Of a stretch of DNA of 35,998 nt, positions 7,573 through 14,010 are shown one piece after another. Both the position numbers and the translations under genes were made by a program. Source of the DNA: a virus. A model generated the notes under the pieces. The model saw only the letters and a program-made list of their open reading frames with translations. It searched no databases and was not told the DNA's origin. The DNA is taken from IMG/VR virus record IMGVR_UViG_3300008450_000174, positions 1 through 35,998 of that record; one strand, 5' to 3'. The stretch's first letter is position 1. Each line of letters begins with the position of its first letter.

Positions 7573-8523
7573 ATGCATTACCTTGTTGAGAAGCCGTTAC
7601 ATGGATCACCTGAGTGGTTGAAGGTGAGATGGAAAACGGAAGAGGGACTGGCACGCATCAGTGCTTCAGTCGCAGCAGTAGTTCACGGGCAGCACCCGTA
7701 CATGTCGAAAGCAGATCTCGCTACCGACCTGCTTGCACCGAATCCGCCCGAGCCTGCGGAGGCGAACCGTGCGATGATGCGCGGCACCACATTGGAACCC
7801 GTTGTTGCTGACTGGGCTGCACGTTTGTTGGGTGTCGAGTTGCAGGAGCCGATCGACATGTTCTGTTGGGATGAACCTGGCGTGCGTTTGATTGCGACGT
7901 TGGATCGTGTGGATCAGAACGACAAGGTGTATGAGATCAAGACCATCTCACGCCATTGGAACGGGACGTTGGAACCGTACTGGTATTGGCAGGGTGTCCA
8001 GCAGTCGATCTGCACAGGCAAGCACGAGATCATGTGGGTGATCTTCGACTCGTCGTTGGACATCCACTTCCACAAGCAGACGGTCACCTCGGATGAGCGT
8101 GCACTGCATCTCACTAAGTGCCGTGAGTTCCTCGCCGCCATCGACATGGGCATGATGCCTGATGATGCGGTGTTGGAGTACAAGCATGTGACGAAGCGGT
8201 TCCCTGTCGGGGAAGGTGGCGCGGATGCAGCCGTGGATCTTGGGCCGTCAGTGCTCGCCATGCTGGAGCGTTACCTGCTGGCGAAAGAGCAGAAGGCTCA
8301 GGCCGAGCAGGTGGAGGAACTTATCAAGGCTGAGATCTGCGCGATGCTTGGCACTGCCGAGTACGGGCTGATGCAGGACGAACTGTTGGTCACCTGGAAG
8401 ACAGCAACACGCACATCGTTTGACACCAAGAAGTTTGAGGCCGAGCATCCTGCTTTGGCTGAGAAGTACAGAAAGCAAACCCAGTATCGGACATTCCGAG
8501 TTCACAACAAGGAGAAAAAGTAA
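7573..8523 (+). CDS. YqaJ-like viral recombinase / lambda-type exonuclease
   Basis: ATG 7573 is preceded by AAAAGGAG, so the longer frame starting at 7531 is rejected. The 316-residue protein shows the PD-(D/E)XK exonuclease layout of the YqaJ family: an early SPEWLKVR and R-x-SASVAAVVHG, then RGTTLEPVV (Glu75), the metal-binding Asp111 (ATLDRVD), E-I-K at 121-123, and the WYWQGVQQSI helix that completes the active site. Such enzymes digest one strand of linear DNA 5' to 3' and feed the single strand to an annealing protein. The next gene is a candidate partner. The C-terminal third is helical, as in relatives. The stop overlaps the next start (TAATG). Confidence 0.9.
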   Translation: MHYLVEKPLHGSPEWLKVRWKTEEGLARISASVAAVVHGQHPYMSKADLATDLLAPNPPEPAEANRAMMRGTTLEPVVADWAARLLGVELQEPIDMFCWDEPGVRLIATLDRVDQNDKVYEIKTISRHWNGTLEPYWYWQGVQQSICTGKHEIMWVIFDSSLDIHFHKQTVTSDERALHLTKCREFLAAIDMGMMPDDAVLEYKHVTKRFPVGEGGADAAVDLGPSVLAMLERYLLAKEQKAQAEQVEELIKAEICAMLGTAEYGLMQDELLVTWKTATRTSFDTKKFEAEHPALAEKYRKQTQYRTFRVHNKEKK

Positions 8524-9287
8524 TGCGATTCAATCTTGACAACTACGAGACAGTCGAGTCACGGCTCGCGAAGTTCTGGGAGGAGTACCCGAACGGGCAG
8601 ATCTTCACTCAGATCCACCACTATGACGACAACAAAGTCGTGTTCAAAGCGGAGGTGTACAAGGACATTACTGATCCCCGTCCTGTTGCGACAGGGTTCG
8701 CGGAGGAGGTGCGTGACGCATCACCTGTGAACCGTACGTCGTTCGTGGAGAACGCAGAAACGTCGGCGATCGGTAGGTGTTTGTCGAACTGGAAGTACCA
8801 GTCGAAGAACGCGCCGCGTCCTAGCCGTGAGGAGATGGCGAAGGTTGCACGCATGACCGAGGTGAAGCAACCTGATCTGGCTGCCAAGTTCCGTGAAGCC
8901 TGCACATCGAAGGGGTTGGATGCGGACAAGATTGCAGCGGAAGCAGGTGTGGATCTGGGGTCGTTGACTGAGGAGAAGATGCCTGCGTTGCGTGACGCTT
9001 TCAAGAAAGCACAGGAACCGAAGCCGACACCTGAGACGTTGGTCGAGCAGGTGACTGCCGCGTTCCCTGGTGCGGTGGAGGAGAAGCCTGAGATCAAAGA
9101 TCCTGAGTCTCCTGCTACACCGTCACAGATCGCGAAGATCCGTGCGATGTTGAATGCGAAGGGTATTCAGCCGATGGGTGAGAAGATCGACAAGTGTGCG
9201 GAGATCATCGACCGTCCGCTGTCTCGTATGGAGAACATCAAGAAGGGTGAGGCTTCGCGCATCATCGAGGTGTTGGAGGTTCGCTGA
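8523..9287 (+). CDS. Putative single-strand annealing protein (ERF/Sak-like)
   Basis: The 254-residue protein has an N-terminal domain (about residues 1-95) with ESRLAKFWEEYPNGQIFT, VVFKAEVYKD, GFAEE and NRTSFVENAETSAIGRCL. The last motif (E-N-x-E-T-S-A-I-G-R) is typical of phage annealing-type recombinases of the ERF class. A charged helical linker (about 100-195) and a small C-terminal helical domain (TPSQIAKIRAMLNAKG to ASRIIEVLEV) follow. A C-terminal module that starts with 'SQIAKI' is common in phage annealing proteins. Coupling to the YqaJ exonuclease supports an exonuclease/annealase pair. Family-level assignment is moderately sure. Confidence 0.78.
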   Translation: MRFNLDNYETVESRLAKFWEEYPNGQIFTQIHHYDDNKVVFKAEVYKDITDPRPVATGFAEEVRDASPVNRTSFVENAETSAIGRCLSNWKYQSKNAPRPSREEMAKVARMTEVKQPDLAAKFREACTSKGLDADKIAAEAGVDLGSLTEEKMPALRDAFKKAQEPKPTPETLVEQVTAAFPGAVEEKPEIKDPESPATPSQIAKIRAMLNAKGIQPMGEKIDKCAEIIDRPLSRMENIKKGEASRIIEVLEVR

Positions 9288-9532
9288 TGGGTAAGCCAAG
9301 AAAGTTTCCGAAGAGCCGTTACTCGACAGACATGCTGATCGCTAGGTTCCCCCATTTGACTCCGACTGTGTTGGCTGACAGGTTGGGGTTGGATAAGAGT
9401 GCTGTGCAGCAGTGGTTTGGTGAGGCGCATTGGTTGGATCAGTGGCAGGCTGATAGGTATGCGACTCGTTTGGGGTTGCATCCTGCTCAGGTGTGGGCTG
9501 ATTGGTTTGAGATCCACAAGGTGAGCGCATGA
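9287..9532 (+). CDS. Small helix-turn-helix protein
   Basis: The 81-residue protein starts at ATG 9287 in the stop of the previous gene (TGATG). It contains FPHLTPTVLADRLGLDKSAVQQWFGEAHWLDQWQADRYATRLGLHPAQVW. The segment TVLADRLGLDKSAVQQWF has helix-turn-helix spacing, and the second half repeats a similar pattern (QADRYATRLGLHPAQVW). Comparable proteins in actinophages lie near recombination and regulator genes. A DNA-binding role is likely. It may regulate the recombination genes it follows. Confidence 0.7.
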   Translation: MGKPRKFPKSRYSTDMLIARFPHLTPTVLADRLGLDKSAVQQWFGEAHWLDQWQADRYATRLGLHPAQVWADWFEIHKVSA

Positions 9533-10002
9533 CTGATGAACGCAAAGGTGAATGTCAAGGACACCACGACCGTTGCTCCGTGGGAGATTGCCCCAAGTAT
9601 GGGCTGCTTGGAAAGGTTGGTCGTGATGGTAAGAGACGGGTCAAGGGTTGTGGCGACCCTGTGGCTCGCGGAAAACGGAACCGTACGAAGGGCGACTCTA
9701 AGGCTCGACGTGCGCGTAAGAAGTTGGGTTTATTTGCGACTGGCAATGCTGGTTCTCGGCACGAGGAACACTGGGTGGGGGCGTTCCGTGTTGAGTCAAA
9801 GGCTGGTGCGCAGGTGTCACCGATTGCTACAAGGTTCTTCGCCGCGAAAGCCCAGTCGGATGCAAGCAAAGCGATTGGTGACATCCGTCCGTTCGTGATG
9901 ATTGCGATGCCTGATGGTACGAGTGAGGGGATTTGTTTGATGACGTTGACTGAGTTCGCTGAGTTGACGGCACTGCTGTCGGCTATGGTGGATGGGCAGT
10001 AG
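9529..10002 (+). CDS. Cys-rich protein with a possible PD-(D/E)XK nuclease core
   Basis: The start overlaps the previous stop (ATGA). The 157-residue protein opens with a Cys/His cluster (CQGHHDRCSVGDCPKYG, then KGCGDPVARGKRNRTKGDSKARRARKKLG). A domain with GSRHEEHWVGAFRVESKAGAQVSPIATRFFAAKAQSDASKAIGDIRPFVMIAMPDG follows. Related actinophage proteins share the H-E-E, F-R-x-E-x-K and ATRF patterns. The Glu...Glu-x-Lys spacing, followed by a helix with Gln and Ser and a VMIAMPDG strand, fits a small PD-(D/E)XK fold such as a Holliday-junction resolvase. This is inferred from motif layout only. Confidence 0.6.
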   Translation: MTDERKGECQGHHDRCSVGDCPKYGLLGKVGRDGKRRVKGCGDPVARGKRNRTKGDSKARRARKKLGLFATGNAGSRHEEHWVGAFRVESKAGAQVSPIATRFFAAKAQSDASKAIGDIRPFVMIAMPDGTSEGICLMTLTEFAELTALLSAMVDGQ

Positions 10003-10542
10003 ATGGATTGGCTGACCCGCCTGATGTCAGGCGTGACCGCTGCCCTTGTGGTGTTGGGCTTGACGGGGGGTTCCAACCCGACCCCTTCCACACCCCCGAT
10101 GAGGGTGGTTGCGTCGATTGTGGAGGCTCCTAGACCCCTCTCCGTGGCTCCTACGACCACCATCCCTGCGGCTGCCCTCTGTCCGCAGTGGTGGGGGTTG
10201 GCTCAGCAGGCTGGCTGGCATGCCGACAACATGCCGACCCTGGACTATGTGATCTACAAAGAATCCCGCTGTAACCCTGCCGCACACAACACGACCCTGA
10301 ACAGGGACGGGTCAGCGGATCTCGGGCTGGTGCAAGTGAATGATCGCAGTTGGTGTTTGCCTACCCGCTGGTATCCGAACGGATACTTGCAATCGGTGGG
10401 TGTGCTGCCTACTGTGGGGTGCGAACAACTGTTCGACCCATTCCTGAATCTGCTTGCCGCGAAAGCGATCTACGACTATGCCCAAGAAACAAACGGGAAC
10501 GGCTGGCAGCCGTGGAAAGTACACCTACATGCAACTTCTTGA
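10003..10542 (+). CDS. Membrane-anchored or secreted lytic transglycosylase / lysozyme-like protein
   Basis: ATG 10003 directly follows the previous stop. Residues 5-22 form a signal or anchor segment. A Pro/Thr-rich linker (about 25-57, including VAPTTTIP) leads to a lysozyme-like domain. The catalytic Glu is Glu87 in VIYKESRCNP, and the SADLGLVQVN motif (104-113) is the usual GLxQ(V/I)N of transglycosylases. Such enzymes cut the glycan strand of peptidoglycan. It lies far from the holin/endolysin group and next to whiB. It could thin the wall from outside during infection or act as a second, secreted lysin. Confidence 0.85.
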   Translation: MDWLTRLMSGVTAALVVLGLTGGSNPTPSTPPMRVVASIVEAPRPLSVAPTTTIPAAALCPQWWGLAQQAGWHADNMPTLDYVIYKESRCNPAAHNTTLNRDGSADLGLVQVNDRSWCLPTRWYPNGYLQSVGVLPTVGCEQLFDPFLNLLAAKAIYDYAQETNGNGWQPWKVHLHATS

Positions 10543-10810
10543 AGAGTTATCACTGGTTGACAAGGACGATTCGTGGATGCTGGACGCAGCCTGTAAGGAA
10601 GCGAACAGCGGGGATTTCCATCCCGAATCCATCTACTCTGCTGGCGCAAAGGCGGCGATCGCTGTATGCAAGACGTGTCTTGTGCGCCGTGAGTGTTTGC
10701 AGTTCGCTGTTACGAACGGTATCGGTGAAGGTATCTGGGGTGGGATGCTCGCCCACCAGCGTAGGAAATACGCGCTCGGCGTACTCACAGAGGATACGTT
10801 GGGGTTATGA
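10529..10810 (+). CDS. whiB: WhiB-family Fe-S transcription regulator
   Basis: ATG 10529 is chosen because GGAAAG lies about 9 bases upstream and the result (93 residues) fits the family length. Earlier starts (10454, 10478) would extend further into the transglycosylase gene. The four iron-sulfur ligands are Cys22 (DAACKEA), Cys47 and Cys50 (VCKTC) and Cys56 (RREC). The DFHP motif and the GIWGGM turn are also present. The C-terminus has QRRKYALG, the basic segment used for DNA or sigma-factor contact. Phage WhiB proteins, such as TM4 gp49, alter host WhiB-controlled genes and can block superinfection. This gene is the strongest host marker in the window. Confidence 0.93.
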   Translation: MQLLEELSLVDKDDSWMLDAACKEANSGDFHPESIYSAGAKAAIAVCKTCLVRRECLQFAVTNGIGEGIWGGMLAHQRRKYALGVLTEDTLGL

Positions 10811-10992
10811 CAGAGAACGACACCATCGTCTATCAGCAATGGCTGAATGATCTTCAGGTCACCGTTGACTCACTGCGTGAGCAACGTGACGAAGACCGCA
10901 TGCGGATTGCGGAACTAGAAAAACAGGTCATCATGTACCGCAGCATGATTGACCGACTAAAGATCGCATTGAGCGAGGGGAGAGAACTATGA
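10807..10992 (+). CDS. Small coiled-coil protein
   Basis: The 61-residue frame overlaps the whiB stop (ATGA at 10807) and ends overlapping the next start. It is almost entirely one amphipathic helix (VTVDSLREQRDEDRMRIAELEKQVIMYRSMIDRLKIAL) with heptad spacing, so a coiled-coil dimer is likely. No family was recognised. Confidence 0.7.
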   Translation: MTENDTIVYQQWLNDLQVTVDSLREQRDEDRMRIAELEKQVIMYRSMIDRLKIALSEGREL

Positions 10993-11210
10993 GTGCTAGT
11001 TGGTACAAACTGAAGGACGGTTCGTGGGGTTGCAAGATACGCCACGAAGGTCTTGAGGGTGAGAAGGTTACGCTCACCAACAAGAAGGGTGAAGCCACTG
11101 ACGTTTATCTGGTGAAGCGTGTCGCCAAGTTTGATGACGCGCAACTGTGGTCGTTCAGCAACGAAGCACCCGCCGATGGTGGGCCTGCGTTTGACGAAGA
11201 ACCTTTCTGA
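10989..11210 (+). CDS. Small beta protein of unknown function
   Basis: ATG 10989 overlaps the previous stop, with GGGGAGAGAA upstream. The 73-residue product (MSASWYKLKDGSWGCKIRHEGLEGEKVTLTNKKGEATDVYLVKRVAKFDDAQLWSF) has the short strand-turn pattern G-x-W-G followed by V-x-(L/V)-x-x-K-x-G. This small domain recurs in actinophage accessory proteins and is often N-terminal to nucleic-acid-binding modules. Here it stands alone, with an acidic tail (FDEEPF). Confidence 0.65.
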   Translation: MSASWYKLKDGSWGCKIRHEGLEGEKVTLTNKKGEATDVYLVKRVAKFDDAQLWSFSNEAPADGGPAFDEEPF

Positions 11211-11220
11211 TTATTCCACC

Positions 11221-11364
11221 ATGTGCGATCACTGTGGTGAGGTCAGTTTGATTCTCACCCAGTGGTCGCCTGAAGTGGTGGCATCATGTAACTGTTGGTG
11301 TCACCCGTATCGTAAAGGTGAATGGTTTGATGACAAACCTAAACGGCGACGCAAAAAAGGTTAG
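11221..11364 (+). CDS. Small Cys-rich protein, possible zinc binding
   Basis: ATG 11221 gives 47 residues: MCDHCGEVSLILTQW, then SCNCWCHPYRKGEW and a basic tail (KPKRRRKKG). Two CxxC/CxCxC-type clusters could hold one zinc. No good ribosome binding site is seen, so the start is uncertain. The end overlaps the next gene by 35 bases. Confidence 0.5.
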   Translation: MCDHCGEVSLILTQWSPEVVASCNCWCHPYRKGEWFDDKPKRRRKKG

Positions 11365-11509
11365 ATGCCTGAACTGTCACGGCATCGTGACACATGATCC
11401 GCGTCAGTTGACGGGCTGCAACTGTGACCCTGACGCACCACAGTGGTGCTACATCGAGAAGGATGGGCGTGTGCGTGGCTGGTCGCTCGCCAAGTGGGAG
11501 GACTGCTGA
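11330..11509 (+). CDS. Small Cys-rich protein, possible zinc ribbon
   Basis: AAAGGTG (11315-11320) positions ATG 11330 as the start; a GTG at 11318 would lie inside that site. The 59-residue product has CLNCHGIVTHD and then GCNCDPDAPQWCYIEKDGR. The Cys pairs suggest a zinc ribbon. The stop overlaps the next start (TGATG). It is one of three consecutive tiny Cys-rich proteins. Confidence 0.6.
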   Translation: MTNLNGDAKKVRCLNCHGIVTHDPRQLTGCNCDPDAPQWCYIEKDGRVRGWSLAKWEDC

Positions 11510-11658
11510 TGCCACGCCAACAGTGGGAATGTCCTGTCTGTAAGCGGCACATCGTGTTGCATGTGAAGCCGTCGTGTCCCCCTGTGTGCACGAACCCTGA
11601 GAAACATTCCCGTCAGCCGACCCCTATGGAGAAGGTAGAGTTTGAACATGGACGATGA
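11509..11658 (+). CDS. Small zinc-ribbon-like protein
   Basis: ATG 11509 lies in the stop of the previous gene, and the frame gives 49 residues. It reads MPRQQWECPVCKRHIVLHVKPSCPPVCTNPEKHSRQPTPMEKVEF. The CPVC plus CPPVC pairs at 16-residue spacing form a zinc-ribbon pattern common in actinophage mini-proteins. A role in nucleic-acid or protein contact is likely; no specific function is known. Confidence 0.65.
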   Translation: MPRQQWECPVCKRHIVLHVKPSCPPVCTNPEKHSRQPTPMEKVEFEHGR

Positions 11659-12025
11659 AGAGATCGAACTGACGCAAGAAGATTACGAGGCTGCCGTTTC
11701 TTTCTTGCAAGAGGTGGGGTTGATCGAAACGTACGGTGTCACTGAGGAGGGGAACGAGTTGTTCCAGTTGGCTGAACCTGTGGTGTCAGCGATCCTCGCA
11801 GATGTGATGACGATAGACCAGTGGCTGGAGTTGGGGCATCGCAAAGGTTTCTGTGGGCCTGCTCTCTGCTACGGGCATGACGGTATGGCGACAAGCCGTC
11901 AAGAGGACGACGACTTCTTCGACGGTGGTGATCCGTGCTTCCATTTCGTACGTTTGTACGATTCGCCTGAGCAGAAGAAGGCGGTTGAGGAGAATCATTC
12001 GCCGTCTGTTTGGCGTGCGCTGTAA
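11648..12025 (+). CDS. Hypothetical acidic protein
   Basis: ATG 11648 is preferred over TTG 11642 because it follows GGAGAAGG at acceptable spacing. The 125-residue acidic protein begins with a helical part (MDDEEIELTQEDYEAAVSFLQEVGLIE). A segment with FCGPALCYGHDGMATSRQEDDDFFDGGDPCFHFVRLYD follows. The Cys, His and Asp residues in that segment are conserved in similar short actinophage proteins of unknown function. It is the last plus-strand gene before the convergent minus-strand block. Confidence 0.7.
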   Translation: MDDEEIELTQEDYEAAVSFLQEVGLIETYGVTEEGNELFQLAEPVVSAILADVMTIDQWLELGHRKGFCGPALCYGHDGMATSRQEDDDFFDGGDPCFHFVRLYDSPEQKKAVEENHSPSVWRAL

Positions 12026-12032
12026 CGAGGTT

Positions 12033-12070
12033 CCCCCGCCATCGGAAAAGGGATAACACAATGGCGGGGG
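12033..12070. terminator. Hairpin between convergent gene blocks
   Basis: CCCCCGCCAT (12033-12042) and ATGGCGGGGG (12061-12070) form a perfect 10-base stem around an 18-base loop. It sits just after the stop of the last plus-strand gene and before the end of the last minus-strand gene, the expected place for a two-way terminator. There is no clear T-run on either side, so strength is uncertain. Confidence 0.6.
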
Positions 12071-12083
12071 GAAACCCCGTCGC

Positions 12084-12365
12084 TCAACGGTGGCGCAGTG
12101 GTGGATGCGCTTTTCTATGACCGTCTGCGAACTTCACCCAGTCTACCTTGACGGGGTGGACGTTTGACAACCCTGACCACATGATCGAGGAGCGGCAGGA
12201 CTGCTCTGTCCCCCACTTGTAGATGAGCGGTAGATGCTTAGTCATTGTCCTGCCCTGCCACTTGTATGGCCCTGCCCAGAACTTGCCGTTGTCGTGACGC
12301 GCTATCCATACGGGCAGTGATGCTCGTGATGGTGGATGTTTGCGCCTGAAGAGGCGCAGCATCAT
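12084..12365 (-). CDS. Small basic hypothetical protein
   Basis: The start codon at 12365 overlaps the stop of the upstream gene (ATGA). The 93-residue product is basic: a Arg/Lys head (MMLRLFRRKHPPSR), then SLPVWIARHDNGKFWAGPYKWQGRTMTKHLPLIYKWGTEQSC and a basic tail. Trp and aromatic residues suggest a small folded domain. No family was recognised. It is the last gene of the minus-strand unit. Confidence 0.6.
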   Translation of the reverse strand: MMLRLFRRKHPPSRASLPVWIARHDNGKFWAGPYKWQGRTMTKHLPLIYKWGTEQSCRSSIMWSGLSNVHPVKVDWVKFADGHRKAHPPLRHR

Positions 12366-12526
12366 GCGCTAATCATCTCCTCGACGTACACATCGTCGTA
12401 GCCGTTGGCACGGTAACTGTCGGCGAGCGTTTCGGCTTGGTCGTAGGTGAGGAAGTGGTTGTTCACTTCCACGTCATTGACGTAGACGCTGTATCGGTGG
12501 CGACTGACCTGCTGCTGCGACATCAT
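12362..12526 (-). CDS. Small hypothetical protein
   Basis: This 54-residue frame runs from ATG at 12526 to TGA at 12362-12364. It reads MMSQQQVSRHRYSVYVNDVEVNNHFLTYDQAETLADSYRANGYDDVYVEEMISA. It has a beta-hairpin (YSVYVNDVEV) and a helix (TYDQAETLADSYRANGY), the layout of small 'DUF1653/KTSC-like' mini-domains, but no family is claimed. It follows the previous stop with one base between and overlaps the next start by 3 bases. Confidence 0.65.
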   Translation of the reverse strand: MMSQQQVSRHRYSVYVNDVEVNNHFLTYDQAETLADSYRANGYDDVYVEEMISA

Positions 12527-12527
12527 G

Positions 12528-12680
12528 TCAGTACCCGCCCTGCTGCTGTGACCACTCCTGTAGCAGAACGTATGCCTGCTCTAGACAGTCGGTGTCTGTT
12601 GCTTGGTTGCCGTCTTGGTTGAGGATGGCGTACAGGTCATCGAGCCATTCGCCATCGGTTTTCGTTTCCGTGAGTGTCAT
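12528..12680 (-). CDS. Small acidic hypothetical protein
   Basis: ATG at 12680 is chosen over far upstream starts because AGAAAAGGAACAGAACA, the leader sequence typical of this block, lies directly before it. The start also overlaps the stop of the upstream membrane protein (ATGA). The 50-residue acidic protein (MTLTETKTDGEWLDDLYAILNQDG, then DCLEQAYVLLQEWSQQQGGY) is two short helices. No family was recognised. Confidence 0.65.
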   Translation of the reverse strand: MTLTETKTDGEWLDDLYAILNQDGNQATDTDCLEQAYVLLQEWSQQQGGY

Positions 12681-12817
12681 TGTTCTGTTCCTTTTCTGTG
12701 TTGGTATGCACGCCGCGTGGCGGTCATGCGCTGTTGTTTGTTGCGCTCTATGTGTATGCCCGTCAATAGTCCGAGGGCGGGAAGTACTGCGACGATCGCG
12801 AGGGTGACCAGTGTCAT
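12677..12817 (-). CDS. Single-span membrane mini-protein
   Basis: This 46-residue frame runs from ATG at 12817 to TGA at 12677-12679, overlapping both neighbours by 4 bases. Residues 3-20 (LVTLAIVAVLPALGLLTG) form one membrane segment, followed by a basic tail (ERNKQQRMTATRRAYQHRKG). The tail codons are also the ribosome binding site of the next gene. Its topology is like that of small phage membrane proteins that alter the host envelope or respond to superinfection. Function unknown. Confidence 0.6.
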   Translation of the reverse strand: MTLVTLAIVAVLPALGLLTGIHIERNKQQRMTATRRAYQHRKGTEQ

Positions 12818-13002
12818 GCGGTGCAGTCCTCGCATTCGTCTGCCTCATCTGTGGGCCATGTCGTCCCGCAGTTTGGGCACTCCTGGAATGTTGCGGTTCT
12901 CTGTATCTCGGCTGCGTGTGAACGTCTGTCACTTGCCGCACGTTTGCGGGGTGATGACAGCAGTTCGCTGAACAGTCGGAACGGTTCGTACTTTTCGGTC
13001 AT
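12814..13002 (-). CDS. Small zinc-ribbon protein
   Basis: ATG at 13002 follows the AGAAAAGGAGCAAGGCA leader. The 62-residue product has a basic helical front (MTEKYEPFRLFSELLSSPRKRAASDRR) and a C-terminal zinc ribbon, CPNCGTTWPTDEADECEDC. It is the first gene after the promoter at 13049-13077. A DNA- or RNA-contact role is possible. Confidence 0.7.
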   Translation of the reverse strand: MTEKYEPFRLFSELLSSPRKRAASDRRSHAAEIQRTATFQECPNCGTTWPTDEADECEDCTA

Positions 13003-13048
13003 TGCCTTGCTCCTTTTCTGTTGTGTCGGTTACCAGCCGACGAATACC

Positions 13049-13077
13049 AGTATAGCACACTTGTCAAGTCTTGTCAA
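13049..13077 (-). promoter_or_regulatory. Strong sigma70-type promoter (minus strand)
   Basis: Reading on the minus strand, TTGACA (13072-13077) is followed after 17 bases by TATACT (13049-13054), close to consensus. The -35 box is part of a tandem repeat ACTTGACAAG-ACTTGACAAG, so a second TTGACA lies 10 bases downstream. That doubling could let a repressor or two polymerase registers use the site. It drives the genes from 13002 down to 12084. Confidence 0.8.
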
Positions 13078-13102
13078 GTATCTTTATTTCACTGGGGTTT
13101 CA

Positions 13103-13336
13103 TTAGTCCTCCGTTTTCGTTTCGTACTCCCACGAAATGATCGAGTAGTACTCGTCGGGCGTGGCTGCTCCGTTCCGTAGTTGTTCGGGTGTCATGTAGT
13201 AGGCGATGCGTATGTCACGCACCCCGTGAGTGTCGGTGTCTGTGTCTTCGTCGTACTCTCCGAACGATACATACACCGTGTGGTTGTGTCCTGTTGTGTC
13301 TTGTACGAGGACGTGCGCACCTATGTTCTGTTTCAT
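13103..13336 (-). CDS. Hypothetical acidic protein
   Basis: The start at 13336 is chosen because it overlaps the upstream stop (ATGA) and has GGAGGGGAAAG just before it. The 77-residue product (MKQNIGAHVLVQDTTGHNHTVYVSFGEYDEDTDTDTHGVRDIRIAYYMTPEQLRNG, then YYSIISWEYETKTED) is a small, acidic, mixed alpha/beta protein. No family was recognised. Its end lies about 25 bases upstream of the 13072 -35 box. Confidence 0.65.
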   Translation of the reverse strand: MKQNIGAHVLVQDTTGHNHTVYVSFGEYDEDTDTDTHGVRDIRIAYYMTPEQLRNGAATPDEYYSIISWEYETKTED

Positions 13337-13524
13337 TCTTTCCCCTCCCATCCACAGTGTGTGCAGCAGCCGTGTTCGACTGAGCCGCGCCGCCGTCTTC
13401 CTGTGATCTGTTGCTTAGTCCAGCACGGGTCGTGCTGTGCGTGGACGGGGCATAGGAACGTGGTCGTTGTCCCGTCTCTGTTGATTGAGCAAGCGCACTG
13501 CGCGTGCTTTGTGTCTGTGCTCAT
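13333..13524 (-). CDS. Small Cys-rich protein, possible zinc binding
   Basis: ATG at 13524 is preceded by AAGGGGGCAACGA and overlaps the stop of the upstream mini-gene. The 63-residue product has seven Cys: CAC near the front, CPVHAQHDPC in the middle and CCTHCGWEG at the end, with several His residues. It probably binds one or two zinc ions. No family was recognised. Confidence 0.6.
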   Translation of the reverse strand: MSTDTKHAQCACSINRDGTTTTFLCPVHAQHDPCWTKQQITGRRRRGSVEHGCCTHCGWEGKE

Positions 13525-13631
13525 TCGTTGCCCCCTTCGTAGCGTGGCGGGTTGTCGATCATGTATCGGCACACTCGTACCGTGCCAAGCACCCAGCCAG
13601 TGAGCGCAAGGAAAGCGATCAGGGGTTCCAT
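13521..13631 (-). CDS. Single-span membrane mini-protein
   Basis: ATG at 13631 lies one base after the stop of the upstream gene and gives 36 residues: MEPLIAFLALTGWVLGTVRVCRYMIDNPPRYEGGNE. The first 20 residues form a membrane segment, followed by a short polar tail. An alternative ATG at 13646 adds five residues. It is too short for a firm call, but overlaps and spacing fit the operon pattern. Confidence 0.5.
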   Translation of the reverse strand: MEPLIAFLALTGWVLGTVRVCRYMIDNPPRYEGGNE

Positions 13632-13632
13632 G

Positions 13633-14001
13633 TCATGCCCACTCATGGTCGATGACGTAGCCTGCACGGTTACGGTCTGCGAACAGTACCGACGAAAGCG
13701 AATACACAAGGTGAAAGCCCATGTCCATGCCGCAGCCACCGACACGAATGACATTCCATCCGTGCAAGTCGCGCGGCTTCTCACCTAACGCGATCGCGGC
13801 GGTGTAGGTGATGTCGCGCAGCGTCCCCTCGTCGTCCACGATTTTTAGCGTGATGTCGCGTGACATTCCCGACTTGGAGACATGCCGCAAGAAGGTGTAA
13901 ACGACTGGCTTACCGTCGCGCCGCTTCTCTGACTTGTCTACGAGTTCACGCAAGCGTGCGCGTGCCTCGTCTCGTTCCTGTAGTTGTGCCTTTGTAGGCA
14001 T
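13633..14001 (-). CDS. Conserved phage protein (LRHVSKSGMSRDI family)
   Basis: ATG at 14001 follows AGAAAAGGAGAAATACACA, the shared leader of this block. The 122-residue protein has a charged helical front and then YTFLRHVSKSGMSRDITLKIV, DITYTAAIALGEK and GWNVIRVGGCGMDMGFHLVYSLSSVLF. It ends in AGYVIDHEWA. The pattern LRHVS-x-SGMSR with GCGMDMGFHLVY is widespread in phages of actinobacteria and other bacteria, but its function is unknown. The strict conservation of Gly-Cys-Gly-Met-Asp-Met suggests an active or binding site. Confidence 0.82.
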   Translation of the reverse strand: MPTKAQLQERDEARARLRELVDKSEKRRDGKPVVYTFLRHVSKSGMSRDITLKIVDDEGTLRDITYTAAIALGEKPRDLHGWNVIRVGGCGMDMGFHLVYSLSSVLFADRNRAGYVIDHEWA

Positions 14002-14010
14002 TGTGTATTT

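Noticed and set aside
10018-10033. Inverted repeat CGCCTGA-TG-TCAGGCG in the transglycosylase gene
   Set aside because: Half-sites are in the opposite orientation and the spacer differs from the five-copy dyad; it is inside coding sequence and may be chance.
13774-13789. CCTAAC at 13784-13789 as a further dyad copy
   Set aside because: The left arm is CGGCTT and does not match GTNAGG.
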